From Stappia sp. (GTDB lineage: Bacteria; Pseudomonadota; Alphaproteobacteria; Rhizobiales; Stappiaceae), in the NCBI GenBank assembly GCA_002722295.1, contig PBLF01000018.1, positions 97,313-161,312 on the forward strand: DNA of 64,000 nt, given 5' to 3'. Numbering within the stretch: the stretch's first letter is position 1; each line of letters begins with the position of its first letter. The notes under the pieces were generated by a model, which was not told where the DNA came from, searched no databases, and saw nothing but the letters and a program-made list of their open reading frames with translations. This document shows positions 20,396 to 28,419 of the stretch, one piece after another. Both the position numbers and the translations under genes were made by a program.

Positions 20396-21031
20396 ATGAG
20401 CCGAAGACTTGAAAACCTTGATGCCGAGCGACAGCGTCGGCTGTTCGATGCCACCGCGCAGGAGTTTGCGGAACACGGTTACGAGGGAGCCTCGCTGAAC
20501 CGGATCCTGACGCTGTCCGGGATGAGCAAGAGTTCACTCTATTACTATTTCGACGACAAGGCGGACCTGTTCACCACCATGATCGAGCGCGCGCTCATGG
20601 CGCTGTTTCGCGAGGTCGGGGGGCTGGAAGCCGGGGCGCTGAGCGCGGAAACCTTCTGGGCGACCTTCGAGGACCGCTACCGCAAGAGCATCGCGGTGGT
20701 CGAGCGGGACGCCTGGCTCGTGCGCCTTGGCGGCCTGTTCTACCAGTTGCGCGGTTCGCCCAGGGCGGGGGCTTCCACGGACCGCCTGTTTCTGGCGGCG
20801 CGTCAATGGGTCGAGGAAATCGTGACGCGCGGGCAGGACCTTGGCGTGGTGAGGCGGGACCTGCCGCACTCGCTGCTGGTCGATGCCTCCATCGCCCTGA
20901 TCGAGACCCTCGACTGCTGGGTCGTGGCCCATTGGGAGGCGTTGTCGGAGGCTGAAAAGGAGCGTCTGCCGGCGGAGCACATCGGCCTGTTCCGCCGCCT
21001 TCTGGCGCCCGAAGGAGCGCTGCGGTCATAG
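20396..21031 (+). CDS. TetR/AcrR-family transcriptional regulator
   Basis: The 211-residue product has the TetR N-terminal helix-turn-helix (RRLFDATAQEFAEHGYEGASL, then SGMSKSSLYYYFDDKADLF at about 32-50) and an all-helical ligand-binding domain. The upstream ATG/GTG possibilities were set aside because MSRRLENLDAE is a normal TetR opening. Divergent from the DUF4336 gene with the operator at 20325-20355 between them, it probably represses that gene and itself. Confidence 0.93.
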   Translation: MSRRLENLDAERQRRLFDATAQEFAEHGYEGASLNRILTLSGMSKSSLYYYFDDKADLFTTMIERALMALFREVGGLEAGALSAETFWATFEDRYRKSIAVVERDAWLVRLGGLFYQLRGSPRAGASTDRLFLAARQWVEEIVTRGQDLGVVRRDLPHSLLVDASIALIETLDCWVVAHWEALSEAEKERLPAEHIGLFRRLLAPEGALRS

Positions 21032-21072
21032 CCCACGCGCCGCCGCCGGGTAGGATTCCACGGTTGTTTTTG

Positions 21073-21095
21073 AATTGACTGACCGTCGGTCAATT
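21073..21095. promoter_or_regulatory. Probable TetR operator upstream of MFS transporter gene
   Basis: AATTGACTGAC-C-GTCGGTCAATT is an 11-bp inverted repeat with one mismatch, of the common GACnGACnGTCnGTC TetR operator type. It lies 115 bp before the MFS start. The TetR gene downstream at 22523-23125 is the likely partner; the site also contains a possible -35 (TTGACT). Confidence 0.7.
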
Positions 21096-21210
21096 GCTAG
21101 TGGGAAGGGCCGCCCGAAACCGTGCCAGCGAGTGTCAGCCAGCCGTCGCGCGCCTCCGCGGGCTGGCAATGGGGGCGTCCGTTTTCTCATGACCTCGTGT
21201 GGATACTCCG

Positions 21211-22410
21211 ATGACTGAAATGAAACGTGCCTCGTCAGCCGCCAGACCGGTTGGTGTCGCGGCCCTGATTGCCTTTGTTCTTGTTTCGCTCAACATGCGC
21301 ATCGCTTTTGGCGGGGTGGGGCCGGTGCTGCCCTACATGCAACTCGATCCGCTGGTCGCTGCGGCACTGACCGCGTTTCCTGCCTTGTGCATGGGGCTTT
21401 TTGCGCCGCTTGGTGCGGTGGCGGGGCGCCGGTTTGGCGAGGAGCGCGCGCTGTTTCTCGCCGTGCTCGCCCTGACACTCGGCATTCTGCTTCGTTCCAT
21501 GAACATTGCCGGCCTCCTGGTCGGGACGATTGTCGCCAGTGGCGGTATCGCCGCGCTCAACGTCCTGATGCCCGTGTTCGTCCGTCAGCAGTTTCCGCCA
21601 GATCGCATCGGCGTGATGATGGGGCTCTTTGCCATGATGATGGCCAGCGGAGGCACCGTCATGGCGGCACTCGCCGTCCCTCTCTATGGTGTTTCGGGGG
21701 AGTCCTGGCAGATCACGCTCGGCGTCGCCGCCGTGCCGGCCGCGCTGGCCCTTGTGGCATTGCTGCCGCTTCTGGGAGCCTCGAGCCGGCCCGAGGGACT
21801 TGGGCTTCCCGTCCGACCCTGGCATTGGCTTCTCGCGCATCCGACCGTCTGGAGCCTGATAGGCTTCTTCAGCATCCAGTCGCTGGTGTTCTATGCGGTT
21901 CTCGCCTGGTTGCCGACGATCTATGTGTCGAGGGGAGCCGCGCCGGCGATGGGAGGGATCTACCTCGCGACCTGGCTGGTAGCCGTCACCGCCGGCAGCT
22001 TTCTCGGTCCGACGTTGGCCGCCCGCCGGAACGACCATCGTCGCTACATTCTTCTCAGCATACTGGCCTGCATTGCCGGGCTTGTGGGCGTGGTCCTCGC
22101 CCCTCTCGGGCAGGGGCTGTTCTGGTCGGCCGTTCTCGGTCTCGGCATGGGAGCGGGGCAGGGCTTGCCCGGCGTGCTCTACGCCAAGCGGACCGCCGAC
22201 CATGCCCAGATGACCCAGCTCTCCGGCATGGTGCAGACGGTCGGCTATCTGGTCGCGGGCGTTGGTCCGACTATTGCCACGGTGCTGTATCGCTGGAGCG
22301 GTGGGTGGACGTGGCCGCTGGCTGTCTTCGTCATGCTGCTGGTGTTCAATGCCTTTGCCAGCTTGCATTGTGGTCGCGACCATGTGATCGCGATGCCTGA
22401 ACGAGCGTGA
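21211..22410 (+). CDS. MFS transporter of the CynX/NimT type
   Basis: The 399-residue protein has about 12 hydrophobic segments and the MFS loop 2-3 signature in the form GAVAGRRFGEERAL. The opening (LNMRIAFGGVGPVLPYMQ) resembles CynX/NimT carriers that export cyanate, nitroimidazoles or related small molecules. The ATG at 21211 is taken over a GTG at 21199; neither has a strong ribosome site. An operator-like palindrome lies upstream, and a TetR gene follows 112 bp downstream on the same strand, so drug- or metabolite-induced efflux is plausible. Confidence 0.85.
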   Translation: MTEMKRASSAARPVGVAALIAFVLVSLNMRIAFGGVGPVLPYMQLDPLVAAALTAFPALCMGLFAPLGAVAGRRFGEERALFLAVLALTLGILLRSMNIAGLLVGTIVASGGIAALNVLMPVFVRQQFPPDRIGVMMGLFAMMMASGGTVMAALAVPLYGVSGESWQITLGVAAVPAALALVALLPLLGASSRPEGLGLPVRPWHWLLAHPTVWSLIGFFSIQSLVFYAVLAWLPTIYVSRGAAPAMGGIYLATWLVAVTAGSFLGPTLAARRNDHRRYILLSILACIAGLVGVVLAPLGQGLFWSAVLGLGMGAGQGLPGVLYAKRTADHAQMTQLSGMVQTVGYLVAGVGPTIATVLYRWSGGWTWPLAVFVMLLVFNAFASLHCGRDHVIAMPERA

Positions 22411-22522
22411 CGGTTGCTTCCCTATGCCCTGAGGGCTGCAAGGGCGCGCAGCGACCGGAGCGTGATCTGATCGGGGAAGGGCGCCGGCGGACCTGCCGCC
22501 GGCGCCTGCGGAAGGGACGGAC

Positions 22523-23125
22523 ATGACCACCACGACGACGAAGAGATCCCGGACCAAGCCGGCCGAGGTGCGCCGCGACGAACTGATGGATGCGGCACAG
22601 GCACTGTTCATGGAAAAGGGATTCGCGGCGACCAGCGTCGCCGAGATCGTCGAGGGGGCCGGAGTCGCGAAAGGGACCTTCTACACATATTTTCAGAGCA
22701 AGGACGAGGTGCTCGCCGCCTTGCGGGAGCGCTTCATCGAAGGGTTCCGCGACAGGGTCGCCGGGGCGGTCGATGCCTGTCACGGGTCCTGGATGGACAA
22801 GCTGGAAGCCTGCGCGGAGGCCTGCGTCAACGCCTATCTCGACGAGGTCGTCCTGCACGATCTCGTCTTCCACCAGTACCAGCCCGGCAATCGTGCGCTG
22901 AAGTCGGAAAACCCCGTCGTTACCTGTCTTGTCGGAATGCTGCGGGAAGGGGAGGGTGCCGGGGCTTGGCGCCTGGTGACGCCACGCCTGACGGCCGTGA
23001 TGCTGTTCGGCGCCTTTCACGGTGCCGTCGACGAGGCCCTCTCCAGGGACGAGGCCGCCGACAGGGCCTCCCTGGTCGGCGCGGTCGTGCGGTTCTGGCG
23101 CAATGCGCTGACGACCGCCGCCTGA
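22523..23125 (+). CDS. TetR/AcrR-family transcriptional regulator
   Basis: The 200-residue protein has a Thr- and Lys-rich N-terminal arm, a TetR helix-turn-helix (MDAAQALFMEKGFAATSVAEI, then GVAKGTFYTYFQSKDEVL) and a helical ligand-binding domain. GGAAGGGAC before the ATG is a good ribosome site. It probably controls the upstream MFS gene through the palindrome at 21073-21095. It is convergent with the creatinase gene, 25 bp away. Confidence 0.93.
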   Translation: MTTTTTKRSRTKPAEVRRDELMDAAQALFMEKGFAATSVAEIVEGAGVAKGTFYTYFQSKDEVLAALRERFIEGFRDRVAGAVDACHGSWMDKLEACAEACVNAYLDEVVLHDLVFHQYQPGNRALKSENPVVTCLVGMLREGEGAGAWRLVTPRLTAVMLFGAFHGAVDEALSRDEAADRASLVGAVVRFWRNALTTAA

Positions 23126-23150
23126 GCGGGTTTCACCGCTCGCCCCCGTC

Positions 23151-24380
23151 TCATCTACCCGCGGAGACCTTGCCGACCACATTGTGATCCGGTCCGAAGG
23201 GGAAGCCCGTGATGTTTTCCGCGCCGTCTCCGGTCACGATCAGGATGTCGTGCTCGCGGTAACCGCCGGCGCCCGGAAGTCCCTCCGGGATCATGATCAT
23301 CGGCTCCATGGACACCACCATGCCCGGTTCCAGCACCGTGTCGACGTCCTCGCGCAGTTCCACCGACGCCTCGCGGCCGTAGTAGTGGCTGAGCACGCCG
23401 AAGGAGTGCCCGTAGCCGAAGGAGCGGTAGCGCAGCAGGTCGTGGGCGCGGTAGATCTCGTTGAGTTCGGCGGCGATGTCGCGGCAGCGCGCGCCCGGCC
23501 GGATCAGCTCCAGTCCGCGCCGGTGGACCTCGCAGTTGATCTCCCAGGGCTTCAGGTTCGCGTCCGGCACATGATCGCAAAAGAGCGTGCGTTCGAGCGC
23601 GGTGTAGTAGCCGAAGATCATCGGAAAACAGTTGAGCGACAGGATGTCTCCGCTTTCCACCTTGCGGTTGGTGACCGGGTTGTGCGCTCCGTCCGTGTTG
23701 ATGCCCGACTGGAACCACGTCCAGGTGTCCATGAGTTCCGCGAAGGGGAAGCTGGCCGCGATCTCGCGCACCATGGCCCGCGTTCCCGCGAGCGCCACCT
23801 CGTGCTCGGCGACCCCGGCCTCGACCGCGCCCGCCACGGCCGCGCCGCCGATGTCGCAGATCCGCGTGCCCTCGCGAATGAGGGCCTGTTCCTCCGCCGA
23901 CTTGATCGTGCGCAGCCGCATGGCGTCGCCCGCGATGTCGACGAACTCGACCTGCGGGAAGGCGGACTTCAGCCGCGTCATCGTGTCCAGGGTGACATGG
24001 TCGAACTCGATGCCGATGCGCCGCGCGGTCCCTGCAAGCTCGCCGACGGCCGTGAACCAGTTGTCCCGGTTCCAGTCGGTATAGGTCAGCACGTCGCCGT
24101 GGCTGCGTCGCCACGGCTGCCCGCCGTCGATGCCGGCGGCGATGACCGTCGTACGCTCGTGGTCGATGACGAGGCCGTAGCGCCGTCCGAAGGAGCAGTA
24201 GAGGAACCCGCTCAGGTAGCAGATGTTGTGATAGGAGGTGAAAAGCGCCGCGTCGATGTTCCGAGCCGCCAGCAGCGCGCGTATCCCCGCCTGCCGGCGG
24301 TCCATTTCCGCGTCCGAGAAGGGGTTCCAGCCCTTTTCGCCATTGTGCCAGCGCATGGTGGCCTGAAGGTCGAGATCCAT
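23151..24380 (-). CDS. Creatinase (creatine amidinohydrolase)
   Basis: Creatinase hydrolyses creatine to sarcosine and urea. The 409-residue protein follows the known Pseudomonas and Flavobacterium enzymes closely from end to end: FTSYHNICYLSGFLYCSFG, then DGGQPWRR, MDTWTWFQSGINTDGAHNPV and FGYGHSFGVLSHYYGREA, with the C-terminal GAGGYREHDILIV. It has the pita-bread fold without a metal site; the catalytic His is residue 233 in DGAHNP (His232 in P. putida). A ribosome site (GGGAG) precedes the ATG at 24380. Its leader (24423-24640) is structured and ends in a terminator. The product sarcosine is the substrate of soxBDAG in this window. Confidence 0.95.
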   Translation of the reverse strand: MDLDLQATMRWHNGEKGWNPFSDAEMDRRQAGIRALLAARNIDAALFTSYHNICYLSGFLYCSFGRRYGLVIDHERTTVIAAGIDGGQPWRRSHGDVLTYTDWNRDNWFTAVGELAGTARRIGIEFDHVTLDTMTRLKSAFPQVEFVDIAGDAMRLRTIKSAEEQALIREGTRICDIGGAAVAGAVEAGVAEHEVALAGTRAMVREIAASFPFAELMDTWTWFQSGINTDGAHNPVTNRKVESGDILSLNCFPMIFGYYTALERTLFCDHVPDANLKPWEINCEVHRRGLELIRPGARCRDIAAELNEIYRAHDLLRYRSFGYGHSFGVLSHYYGREASVELREDVDTVLEPGMVVSMEPMIMIPEGLPGAGGYREHDILIVTGDGAENITGFPFGPDHNVVGKVSAGR

Positions 24381-24422
24381 GTCCGTTTTCTCCCGCCGTT
24401 TTCCGTTTCGGGTCCGTGAAAC

Positions 24423-24461
24423 AAAAAAGGCGGGCCGGTTCGCAGATGGAACCGGCCCGCC
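24423..24461 (-). terminator. Intrinsic terminator in the creatinase leader
   Basis: Read on the minus strand, a perfect 13-bp inverted repeat (GGCGGGCCGGTTC, seven-base loop, GAACCGGCCCGCC) is followed directly by six T. It stands 42 bp before the creatinase ATG and well downstream of another terminator that closes the ABC transporter unit, so it would cut off transcription entering creatinase unless it is regulated. Confidence 0.88.
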
Positions 24462-24640
24462 AGGCCTTGCGTGCGATGTTCGCCCCGTCGGGTTCTCCCG
24501 GGCCCTGGGGGCGGGGACAACCTCCCGGTGACTGGCGTTCCGCCACCGGTCCGGAAAAAGGGAGGCGGGGCGAACCGCCATGAATTTCGGTGACCGCCGT
24601 TCGCCCGCGTCAGGCACGCGCTCGCGGCAATCTCGAACAA
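24423..24640 (-). ncRNA. Candidate structured leader (riboswitch or attenuator) upstream of creatinase
   Basis: On the minus strand GUUCGCCCCG (24575-24566) pairs perfectly with CGGGGCGAAC (24487-24478), closing a domain of about 100 nt. Inside lie CCUCCC (24565-24560) with GGGAGG (24526-24521) and a hairpin CCGGU-GGCG-GAA-CGCC-AGUC-ACCGG (24549-24525). The first strand can instead pair with GGGCGAAC at 24606-24599 (8 bp), so the two folds exclude each other. An intrinsic terminator follows. I see no match to cobalamin, glycine, guanidine-I, SAM or THF riboswitch consensus. A separate small RNA with its own terminator is the alternative. No clear promoter was seen. Confidence 0.5.
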
Positions 24641-24654
24641 TTCTGACTCAATTT

Positions 24655-24704
24655 TTGCAAAAAAGAAGCCCGGAATTGCGGCTGACAGGCAATTCCGGGC
24701 TTTT
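24655..24704 (-). terminator. Terminator after the PotABCD-type transporter genes
   Basis: AAGCCCGGAATTG (24666-24678) and CAATTCCGGGCTT (24690-24702) form a perfect 13-bp stem with an 11-base loop. On the minus strand it is followed by C and six T, ending transcription from the permease gene at 24735; it may also work weakly on the plus strand. Confidence 0.9.
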
Positions 24705-24734
24705 GGTGTTTGTCGGCGAAGGGCGGCCGGAGTG

Positions 24735-25589
24735 TCAGGAGGGCGAGAGCCCGCGAAGCCGCTCGGACCGCCGGCGCAGCAGTTCCAGCACCGTCAGCAG
24801 CGCGATGGAGATCGCCACCATCAGCGACGCGACGGCCAGGATCGTCGGCGAGATCTGTTCGCGCAGGCCGGTGAACATCTGCCAGGGCAGGGTCTTCTGT
24901 CCGGCCGAGCCGAGGAACAGCACCACCACCACCTCGTCGAACGAGGTGATGAAGGCGAACAGCGCACCCGACACCACGCCGGGAACGATGAGCGGCATCT
25001 GCACCTTGAAGAAGGTCGTGACCGGGTTGGCGCCAAGGCTTGCCGCCGCGCGGGTCAGGGACCGGTCGAAGCCGACCAGCGTTGCCGTCACCGTGATGAT
25101 GACGAAGGGCGTGCCGAGCGCGGCGTGCGCGAGCACCACGCCGATGTAGGTGCCCTGAAGACCGACGCGCGAGTAGAAGAAATACATGCCGGCGGCGGAG
25201 ATGATCAGCGGAACGATCATCGGCGAGATGAGCACCGCCATGATCGCGGAGCGGTAGGGCACATGGCTCTGCGACAGGCCGATGGCCGCGAGCGTGCCAA
25301 GCGAGGTGGCAAGGATCGTGGCTGCCGGGGCAATGGCGAAGGAGTTCCACATCGCCTGCTGCCAGTTCGGATTCGTGAAGAAGTCCGCATAGTGCTTGAG
25401 CGAGTAGCCGGCCGGGTCCAGCGCGAGCATTTCCTTCGTGAAGGTGAAGAAGTTCTCGGCGTTGAACGACAGCGGAACGATCACCATGATCGGAAAGATC
25501 AGGAAGAAGAAGATCAGTCCGCAGATGGTCCGGAACGAATAGTGCCAGACATGCTGACCGGTCGTTGCATAGGGCGGAAGAGCTGACAT
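24735..25589 (-). CDS. ABC transporter permease, PotC type
   Basis: The 284-residue inner-membrane protein has six hydrophobic segments and the cytoplasmic EAA loop (RAAASLGANPVTTFFKVQMPLI) that docks to the ATPase. It resembles PotC/PotI permeases of the polyamine/quaternary amine uptake family. It is the last of four transporter genes in the order ATPase, binding protein, PotB-type and PotC-type permease, and the creatinase gene lies next on the same strand beyond two terminators. Creatine or a betaine is a plausible cargo (inference from context). Confidence 0.92.
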   Translation of the reverse strand: MSALPPYATTGQHVWHYSFRTICGLIFFFLIFPIMVIVPLSFNAENFFTFTKEMLALDPAGYSLKHYADFFTNPNWQQAMWNSFAIAPAATILATSLGTLAAIGLSQSHVPYRSAIMAVLISPMIVPLIISAAGMYFFYSRVGLQGTYIGVVLAHAALGTPFVIITVTATLVGFDRSLTRAAASLGANPVTTFFKVQMPLIVPGVVSGALFAFITSFDEVVVVLFLGSAGQKTLPWQMFTGLREQISPTILAVASLMVAISIALLTVLELLRRRSERLRGLSPS

Positions 25590-25603
25590 GTTTCTTGGTC
25601 TCC

Positions 25604-26893
25604 TCAGCCGAGCTTCACGTTATCGATGCCGACGATCTTGTCGTAGACATAGAAGAGCAGCAGGACGGCCGCGAGCAGGATGACGCCGAGCGCCGCCGCC
25701 AGACCCCAGTTCAGCGAGCTGGAGATGTGGTAGGCGATGCGGTTCGAGATGAAGATGCCGCTGGTGCCGCCGACCAGTTCCGGCGTGATGTAGTAGCCGA
25801 TGGCCAGGATGAACACGAGCACCGCGCCCGCGCCGATGCCGGGAACCGTCTGCGGGAAATACACCCGCCAGAAGGCCGTCCAGTCGGTAGCGCCGAGGCT
25901 TTTCGCGGCACGCACGTAGGAGGGCGAGATGGTCTTCATCACGGAGTAGAGCGGCAGGATCATGAAGGGCAGCAGGATGTGCGTCATGGCGATGATCGTG
26001 CCGGTCTGGTTGTTGATCATCACCAGACGGCCCGCATCGCTGAGGATCCCGGTCCAGACCAGGAAGTCGTTGATGACGCCCTGTTGCTGCAGCAGCACCT
26101 TCCAGGCAGATGTTCGAACCAGAAGCGATGTCCAGAAGGGCAGCAGCACCAGGATCATCAGCAGGTTGGCCGAGCGCGCGGGCAGGGCCGCCAGCAGGAA
26201 GGCCACCGGATAGCCGAGCAGGATGCAGGAGAAGGTGATCGACAGCGACAGGAACAGCGTCCGGGCGAACAGGAACAGGTAGATCCGCTCGTCCTCGGGC
26301 TTGAACTCGATGCCGTCGGCCGTGAGCTCCATGTCGGCGGCGTTCAGGAAATAGCCGGAGGTGTAGGCCGGCGAATAGCGCTTGAGAACCGACCAGGTGC
26401 CCACGTCGCCCCAGTCGTCATCGATGTCGATGAACTGCGCCTTGTAGGGCTCCGCGTCGTCCATGCGGTCGACCCGCCGGCCGGTCTTGCGGAACAGGCT
26501 CGACATGCCCGACGCCTCGTAGTTGAGGCGCGAGCCGAGCCGCGTGTGGGTCTTTTCCTCGGCCGCGATGACGAGATCGTCGTGCAGGGCCTTGTAGACC
26601 GGCTCGCCGGGCAGTTCGCCCGAGGCCGGATCCCAGTTCGCGAGCGCCTCCACCGTACGCGGCAGGGTCTCCTCGACGATCCGGTTGTCGACGGACCGGA
26701 ACAGCATGTCGGCGATGGGAAGCGCGAAGCTGAACAGGATGAAGAGCAGGAGGGGCGCGATCAGCATCAGCGAGCGCATCTTCTCCCGCCTGAGTGCCCG
26801 CGCCAGGCTCACCTTGAGCGGTGTGCCGTCGCGTGTGGTCAGGACTGTCTGACCTGTCGTGTCCCCGTTGGAGGCCGTTGTGTCGCTTGCCAT
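25604..26893 (-). CDS. ABC transporter permease, PotB type, with large periplasmic insertion
   Basis: The 429-residue protein has a first transmembrane segment at about 40-62, then about 145 polar residues (65-210) before the remaining five segments of a PotB/PotH-type permease; the EAA loop reads RAAKSLGATDWTAFWRVYFP. Standard PotB proteins are about 280-300 residues, so the extra segment is an insertion that should face the periplasm. It is rich in charged residues and has no Cys. The gene is 14 bp upstream of the PotC-type gene and pairs with it. Confidence 0.9.
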   Translation of the reverse strand: MASDTTASNGDTTGQTVLTTRDGTPLKVSLARALRREKMRSLMLIAPLLLFILFSFALPIADMLFRSVDNRIVEETLPRTVEALANWDPASGELPGEPVYKALHDDLVIAAEEKTHTRLGSRLNYEASGMSSLFRKTGRRVDRMDDAEPYKAQFIDIDDDWGDVGTWSVLKRYSPAYTSGYFLNAADMELTADGIEFKPEDERIYLFLFARTLFLSLSITFSCILLGYPVAFLLAALPARSANLLMILVLLPFWTSLLVRTSAWKVLLQQQGVINDFLVWTGILSDAGRLVMINNQTGTIIAMTHILLPFMILPLYSVMKTISPSYVRAAKSLGATDWTAFWRVYFPQTVPGIGAGAVLVFILAIGYYITPELVGGTSGIFISNRIAYHISSSLNWGLAAALGVILLAAVLLLFYVYDKIVGIDNVKLG

Positions 26894-27146
26894 TCCGCTG
26901 TCTCTGCCCCGGAAGTGTTCTTGGCGCCAAGGGCCCCTTGCGGGCCCGGGAAGCCTGGATGGCCCGTGTCCGGACCGGGAGTTTGACTGCCCGCGGCTGC
27001 AGGATCATCGCGCGTTTCGCCCTCTTGCCGGGGCCTGTCGCGGTGCGCGTTGGACAGCTTCATCATCATGCCCCGGGTCGAAGCTCCGGGGAGAGGCGGC
27101 GCGGGCGAGGGGCCGAAACGGCTTTCGTCCGCGCGCCGGTGTCGCG

Positions 27147-27171
27147 GCCGGACGGGAAGATCCCGTCCGGC
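27147..27171 (-). promoter_or_regulatory. Stem-loop between binding-protein and permease genes
   Basis: GCCGGACGGGA-AGA-TCCCGTCCGGC is a perfect 11-bp inverted repeat 18 bp after the binding-protein stop codon, without a T run. Such hairpins often protect the upstream mRNA and set the high binding-protein to permease ratio. The rest of 26894-27189 shows no gene I would support. Confidence 0.7.
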
Positions 27172-27189
27172 GCTATGTCCGTTTCCGGA

Positions 27190-28290
27190 TCAGCTGGCGA
27201 GCCAGGCCTGGAACTTGGCGTCCAGATCGTCGCGATAGTCCGCCCACCACTCGTAATTGTAGAGGAAGGTGTTCTTGGAGTTCGCGGGATCGGTCGGCAT
27301 GTGCGGAGCCATCTCGATGCCGAGCTCGGCGTGCTTGCCGACGAGCGGGGCCGAGGACTTGCGGGCCGGGCCGTAGGAGATGTACTTCGCCTGGTCGGCG
27401 AGACGCTGCGTGTCGGTCGCGAACTTCAGGAAGTCCATGACCATCTTCTTGCGGTCATCCGGCAGGCCGGCGGGAACGATCCAGCCGTCCAGGTCGAACA
27501 CCTGCGCGTCCCAGAGCATCTTGACCGGCTGGTCCTGCTCCTCGATCACCGAGAACAGGCGACCGTTGTAGGTCGAGCCGATCACGACCTCGCCGTCGGC
27601 GAGAAGCTGCGGCGTCTCGGCACCGGCCGACCACCACACGACCTGGTCCTTGATCGTGCCGAGCTTGGCAAGCGCGCGATCGACGCCTTCCTCGGTCTCA
27701 AGGACGTCATAGACCTGGTCCTTCGGCACGCCGTCGCACAGAAGGGCCCACTCCATGTTGTTGATCGGACGCTTCTCGAGCGAACGCTTGCCCGGGAAGT
27801 TCTCCAGATCGAACACGGCGCAGATGTCTTCCGGCTCCTTGCCGTTCCATTCCGCGACATCGGTGCGGTAGCCGAAGGTGGTCGAGTAGACGATCTGCGG
27901 GATGAAGCAGTCGGAAACCAGAAGGTCGCCGAAGTCTTCGCTCGCCGGCGAGCCGTCCGGAGCCTTGGCGAGAACCTCGTCCGCGTCGATCTCCATGGCG
28001 AGACCTTCGTCGCACAGGCGGATCGCGTCGGACGCGACCACGTCGACGAGATCCCACGTCACGTTGCCGGCCTCGTTCATGGCGCGCAGCTTGGCGACCG
28101 CCTCGTTGGACGACTCGTCCCAGATGAAGTTGATGTCCGGATGCTCCGCAGCATAGGGCTCGACGTACGCCTTGTTCTGCGAGTTCTGGTAGGCGCCGCC
28201 CCAGGACACGATGGTGAAGTCTTTGGCGCTGGCGCCGGCGGTCATCAGAAGCGACGCCGCGCCTGCGAGCAGGACAGTCTTGAAGGTCAT
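27190..28290 (-). CDS. ABC transporter periplasmic substrate-binding protein, PotD family
   Basis: The 366-residue protein has a signal peptide cleaved after GASA (about residue 22), then FTIVSWGGAYQNSQNKAYVEP, the usual opening of PotD/PotF-like binding proteins for polyamines, betaines and similar cations. Several Cys and Trp residues (ADGE-VVIGSTYNGR, DLDGWIVPAG) fit the ligand cleft region of the family. Ligand cannot be told from sequence; creatine, a betaine or another N-methyl compound is likely from the neighbouring creatinase and MttB-type genes. Confidence 0.92.
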   Translation of the reverse strand: MTFKTVLLAGAASLLMTAGASAKDFTIVSWGGAYQNSQNKAYVEPYAAEHPDINFIWDESSNEAVAKLRAMNEAGNVTWDLVDVVASDAIRLCDEGLAMEIDADEVLAKAPDGSPASEDFGDLLVSDCFIPQIVYSTTFGYRTDVAEWNGKEPEDICAVFDLENFPGKRSLEKRPINNMEWALLCDGVPKDQVYDVLETEEGVDRALAKLGTIKDQVVWWSAGAETPQLLADGEVVIGSTYNGRLFSVIEEQDQPVKMLWDAQVFDLDGWIVPAGLPDDRKKMVMDFLKFATDTQRLADQAKYISYGPARKSSAPLVGKHAELGIEMAPHMPTDPANSKNTFLYNYEWWADYRDDLDAKFQAWLAS

Positions 28291-28419
28291 GGAGTTCGTC
28301 TCCTTGCTTTGCTTGATCGCCCGGGCTGGCCCGGGTGCGAAGGCAACGCGGCGAAACCGCGTCGCCGAAGGGCGGGGCGCAAGACCCTTGCGCCGGGCCG
28401 CCCGTGTCGATCGCCGGTC

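Noticed and set aside
24462..24640. Creatinase leader as a known glycine, cobalamin, guanidine-I or THF riboswitch
   Set aside because: A GGGAGA and a CCCGGG segment look superficially like parts of glycine and guanidine-I aptamers, but the other conserved blocks are missing; a covariance-model search would decide.
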